DNA of 8,001 nucleotides from Lachnospiraceae bacterium (lineage in GTDB: Bacteria; Bacillota; Clostridia; Lachnospirales; Lachnospiraceae), in contig JAILFQ010000166.1 in assembly GCA_024697505.1 (NCBI GenBank), positions 1-8,001 of the forward strand, given 5' to 3'. The notes beneath the pieces were generated by a model. That model saw nothing but the letters and a program-made list of their open reading frames with translations, was not told the origin of the DNA and ran no database searches. The position numbers and the translations under genes are program-made. Shown piece after piece: positions 6,356-8,001 of the stretch. The first letter of the stretch is position 1, and each line of letters begins with the position of its first letter.

Positions 6356-6384
6356 TTTATAACATAGTTAAAAGAAGTCGTAAA
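6356..6384 (-). promoter_or_regulatory. Probable ispF promoter
   Basis: A -35-like TTTACG (6384-6379), a 17-bp spacer and -10 TATAAA (6361-6356) on the minus strand would start an RNA near 6349, giving an ispF leader of about 80 nt. The 12-bp motif at 6385-6396 abuts the -35. No other element stands out in the leader. Confidence 0.55.
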
Positions 6385-6396
6385 GCAGACAATTGT
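6385..6396. repeat. 12-bp intergenic motif GCAGACAATTGT, copy 2
   Basis: An exact repeat of 5631-5642, placed immediately upstream of the ispF -35 and about 14 bp upstream of the -35 of the divergent zinc-ribbon gene. It could therefore serve either promoter. The core ACAATTGT is palindromic. Confidence 0.4.
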
Positions 6397-6409
6397 GACG
6401 CTTATTCTA

Positions 6410-6438
6410 TTGCCTACATAAAAATGCAATGATATAAT
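6410..6438 (+). promoter_or_regulatory. SigA-type promoter of the zinc-ribbon gene
   Basis: -35 TTGCCT (6410-6415), a 17-bp spacer and a perfect -10 TATAAT (6433-6438) put the transcription start near 6445, about 29 nt before the chosen start codon. It is divergent from the ispF promoter. Confidence 0.75.
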
Positions 6439-6473
6439 CATATGAGGAAGAAAATTTGTATATGGAGGCTTAT

Positions 6474-6827
6474 ATGCAGGATGATATAAGAATAGAACTT
6501 ATTAAACAATTTCCCGCCGAAGTTATAAGAATTGAAGACAGGCTGGGATCTGATTTTTTTGTTTGTCCTACTTGCAAGCATCCGGTTACAAGCGATATGA
6601 AAAAATGTGCCGGTTGCGGTCAGGTACTTTCCTGGGCAAATGTCTCTTCAAATGACCTGTTGCCACGTACCAAAAAAGCTTTGGTTCATTTTGATGTACC
6701 TGCAGATTTTATTAAGGGCGATTGCAGAAACTGCCCGATTGCAAAAGTAAAAAAGAACACTATTGAAAACCGATACGAATGCCCTATAGGCACTTCCAAC
6801 GATTGCAAACTGGAATTTGAAAAATAA
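6474..6827 (+). CDS. Hypothetical small protein with two four-cysteine (zinc-ribbon-like) modules
   Basis: I do not recognise a named family. The 117-residue protein has a short acidic/basic N-terminus, then a classic zinc ribbon with CPTC (31-34) and CAGC (45-48) in CxxC-x10-CxxC spacing. A linker follows (LLPRTKKALVHFDVPADF, 62-79). The second module has CRNC (84-87), Cys103 in YECPIG and Cys111 in NDCKLEF, a less regular four-Cys set. There is no signal peptide or membrane segment, so it is probably cytoplasmic. It might bind nucleic acid or another protein, but no catalytic motif is visible. The start is ATG 6474-6476 with GGAGG (6464-6468) 5 nt upstream. In-frame ATG 6462 and TTG 6456 are weaker alternatives, served by GAGGAAG at 6444-6450. 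It is a single-gene unit with its own promoter and terminator. Confidence 0.85.
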   Translation: MQDDIRIELIKQFPAEVIRIEDRLGSDFFVCPTCKHPVTSDMKKCAGCGQVLSWANVSSNDLLPRTKKALVHFDVPADFIKGDCRNCPIAKVKKNTIENRYECPIGTSNDCKLEFEK

Positions 6828-6836
6828 GCATTTAAA

Positions 6837-6867
6837 AACCCTTTGGAGTTCCAAAGGGTTCTTTTTT
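6837..6867. terminator. Bidirectional intrinsic terminator between convergent genes
   Basis: A perfect 10-bp stem, AACCCTTTGG (6837-6846) with CCAAAGGGTT (6851-6860), has an AGTT loop. On the plus strand it is followed by a C and six T (6862-6867), ending the zinc-ribbon transcript. On the minus strand the stem runs into five T including its end, so it can also stop the histidine kinase transcript, whose stop codon is at 6871-6869. Confidence 0.92.
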
Positions 6868-6868
6868 A

Positions 6869-8001
6869 CTATTTAGCAGGAATCTTAATTATTATTTTTG
6901 TACCGACGCCCATTTCGGACTCTACTTTAAGACTTCCCTTCATCATTTTTTCGATACGTTCTTTAACATTTGTAAATCCGACATGAGCTCTTCCGTCATC
7001 CTTATTGATCTGGGACAGATCAAAACCTACACCATCATCTTCAACCTCAAGTACATGATAATCGCCTTCAAGCCTTGTTCTTACAGTAATATGCCCTTCA
7101 TCCTTACTTCTTACACCATGCTTAATGGCATTTTCAACAAGCGGCTGAACGGTAAGTGCAGGAAGCTTAAAGTTTTCATCCTCTATTTCGTAAGAAACAG
7201 TTATGTAATCAAATCTGAGCATCTCTATCTGAGCGTAAGCCTTGGCGTGGGAAAGTTCCCTGTTAAACGGTATAGGCTCTTTATATGAAATAGAATCTAT
7301 ATTACCTCTTAGATAAGCCGAGAAATCTTCTATGGTCTTTCCGGCCAGCTTAGCATCCACATCACAAAGAGCTCTTATGGTGCCAAGAGCATTAAACATA
7401 AAATGAGGTGTGATCTGAGAGGTTAAAAGCATATTGTTCTGATTACGTATAACCTCTTTCTGCTGGTCTGTATACTCTCTGGTCCTTTGAATAAAAATGT
7501 ACATATAGTACAAGAGATAAGAAAGGAGGATTGAAAGATTCAGAAGGTTTATGTCTGTTTCATGCTCTAATATCGCTCCAAGAGTACCGAATATAAATGA
7601 TGTAAACAAAAGTGCAGACTCTTTTTTGCCCTTTCCAAGTGTCTTTGTGGTTATCAAAAGACCATATATGAGATATATGGCACTGACTATAAACGCCAGA
7701 TATCCAAGAGGTCCTCTTCCAAAATGATTGTTGTCATCATGATAAAAGAACACAATTCCTGTCCAGATAGACGATACTTCTAAAACAAAGTTCACCACAG
7801 TTATTAATCTTAATACTAAAAGATGCCACTTTCTTCTTTCTATTACCGCTATAAATGTGTATATAATCATAGGCCTTAAAGTATATCCTATTGCGGAACA
7901 GATCTTACGCCCCCAGGTAGGATGTTCAAGAGATGCAAGATATTCTTCTCTTGCATCTGCAATAAGCAATACAAGTGTTATGGCAATAACAAAAATTGTA
8001 T
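6869..8001 (-). CDS. Membrane sensor histidine kinase, LytS/YehU class (His_kinase + HATPase_c), 5'-partial
   Basis: This is the sensor half of a two-component system in which autophosphorylation normally passes to a LytTR- or AraC-type response regulator. The frame stays open to the window edge. The residues before the TTG at 7969 (TIFVIAITLVLLIAD) look like part of a membrane helix, so the start lies outside. Counting from that TTG, further hydrophobic spans are near 28-43, 48-76, 89-107, 118-134 and 140-160. The His_kinase motif TSQITPHFMFNALGTIRAL is at 183-201, with phospho-accepting His189. The ATPase shows the N box LTVQPLVENAIKHGV (272-286), DDGVGFDL (311-318), GFTNVKERI (331-339) and GVGTKIIIKIP (354-364). 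All catalytic boxes look intact. The ligand is unknown: the N-terminus is a bundle of helices with no recognisable sensor fold. No response regulator is in the window; one may lie further upstream. Confidence 0.92.
   Translation of the reverse strand, partial: TIFVIAITLVLLIADAREEYLASLEHPTWGRKICSAIGYTLRPMIIYTFIAVIERRKWHLLVLRLITVVNFVLEVSSIWTGIVFFYHDDNNHFGRGPLGYLAFIVSAIYLIYGLLITTKTLGKGKKESALLFTSFIFGTLGAILEHETDINLLNLSILLSYLLYYMYIFIQRTREYTDQQKEVIRNQNNMLLTSQITPHFMFNALGTIRALCDVDAKLAGKTIEDFSAYLRGNIDSISYKEPIPFNRELSHAKAYAQIEMLRFDYITVSYEIEDENFKLPALTVQPLVENAIKHGVRSKDEGHITVRTRLEGDYHVLEVEDDGVGFDLSQINKDDGRAHVGFTNVKERIEKMMKGSLKVESEMGVGTKIIIKIPAK

Overview
The window looks like chromosome of a low-GC, Gram-positive clostridial bacterium, most likely a Lachnospiraceae-type Firmicute. 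The reasons are the AT-rich codon use, strong GGAGG-type ribosome binding sites, a Firmicute SigH, a tRNA-dependent T-box riboswitch, Mini-RNase III, and the gene order cysE-cysS-mrnC-rlmB-sigH, which is a hallmark of this phylum. The genus cannot be fixed from the sequence alone.

Layout from right to left, following the main (minus) direction of transcription. At the right edge is a 5'-truncated LytS/YehU-type membrane sensor histidine kinase. It converges on a small plus-strand gene for a double zinc-ribbon protein, and the two share a bidirectional terminator. Divergent from the zinc-ribbon gene is ispF (isoprenoid synthesis), which carries an unusual cysteine-rich C-terminal tail. Next comes a small alarmone synthetase that makes (p)ppGpp, with a hairpin just before its ribosome binding site. 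Eight bases after its stop codon a strong SigA promoter drives a complete cysteine T-box riboswitch (specifier UGC, tRNA-acceptor bulge UGGA). The T-box leads into a tightly packed operon: serine acetyltransferase (cysE), cysteinyl-tRNA synthetase (cysS), Mini-RNase III (mrnC), a 23S rRNA methyltransferase (rlmB) and sigH. Cysteine supply, cysteine charging, ribosomal RNA maturation and the transition-phase sigma factor are therefore placed under control of uncharged tRNA-Cys, with a stringent-response enzyme directly upstream.

The left 1 kb is the odd part. The sigH gene at the end of the operon loses its C-terminal sigma-4 domain and runs into a second, opposite-facing copy of sigH that has both domains. 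The two copies form a 444-bp inverted repeat (38 mismatches, no gaps by my hand alignment) around a 135-bp spacer. The differences are mostly synonymous, so this is not a simple fold-back of one molecule, but the innermost 67 bp of the arms are identical. Either a real inverted duplication or a strain-level assembly/amplification chimera would explain it, and I lean towards the chimera. I see no mobile element, CRISPR array, tRNA or rRNA gene, and no convincing new multi-gene system. The stronger leads are the inverted sigH pair, the IspF cysteine tail, the alarmone-synthetase/T-box junction with its upstream hairpin, and a 12-bp motif shared by two intergenic regions.
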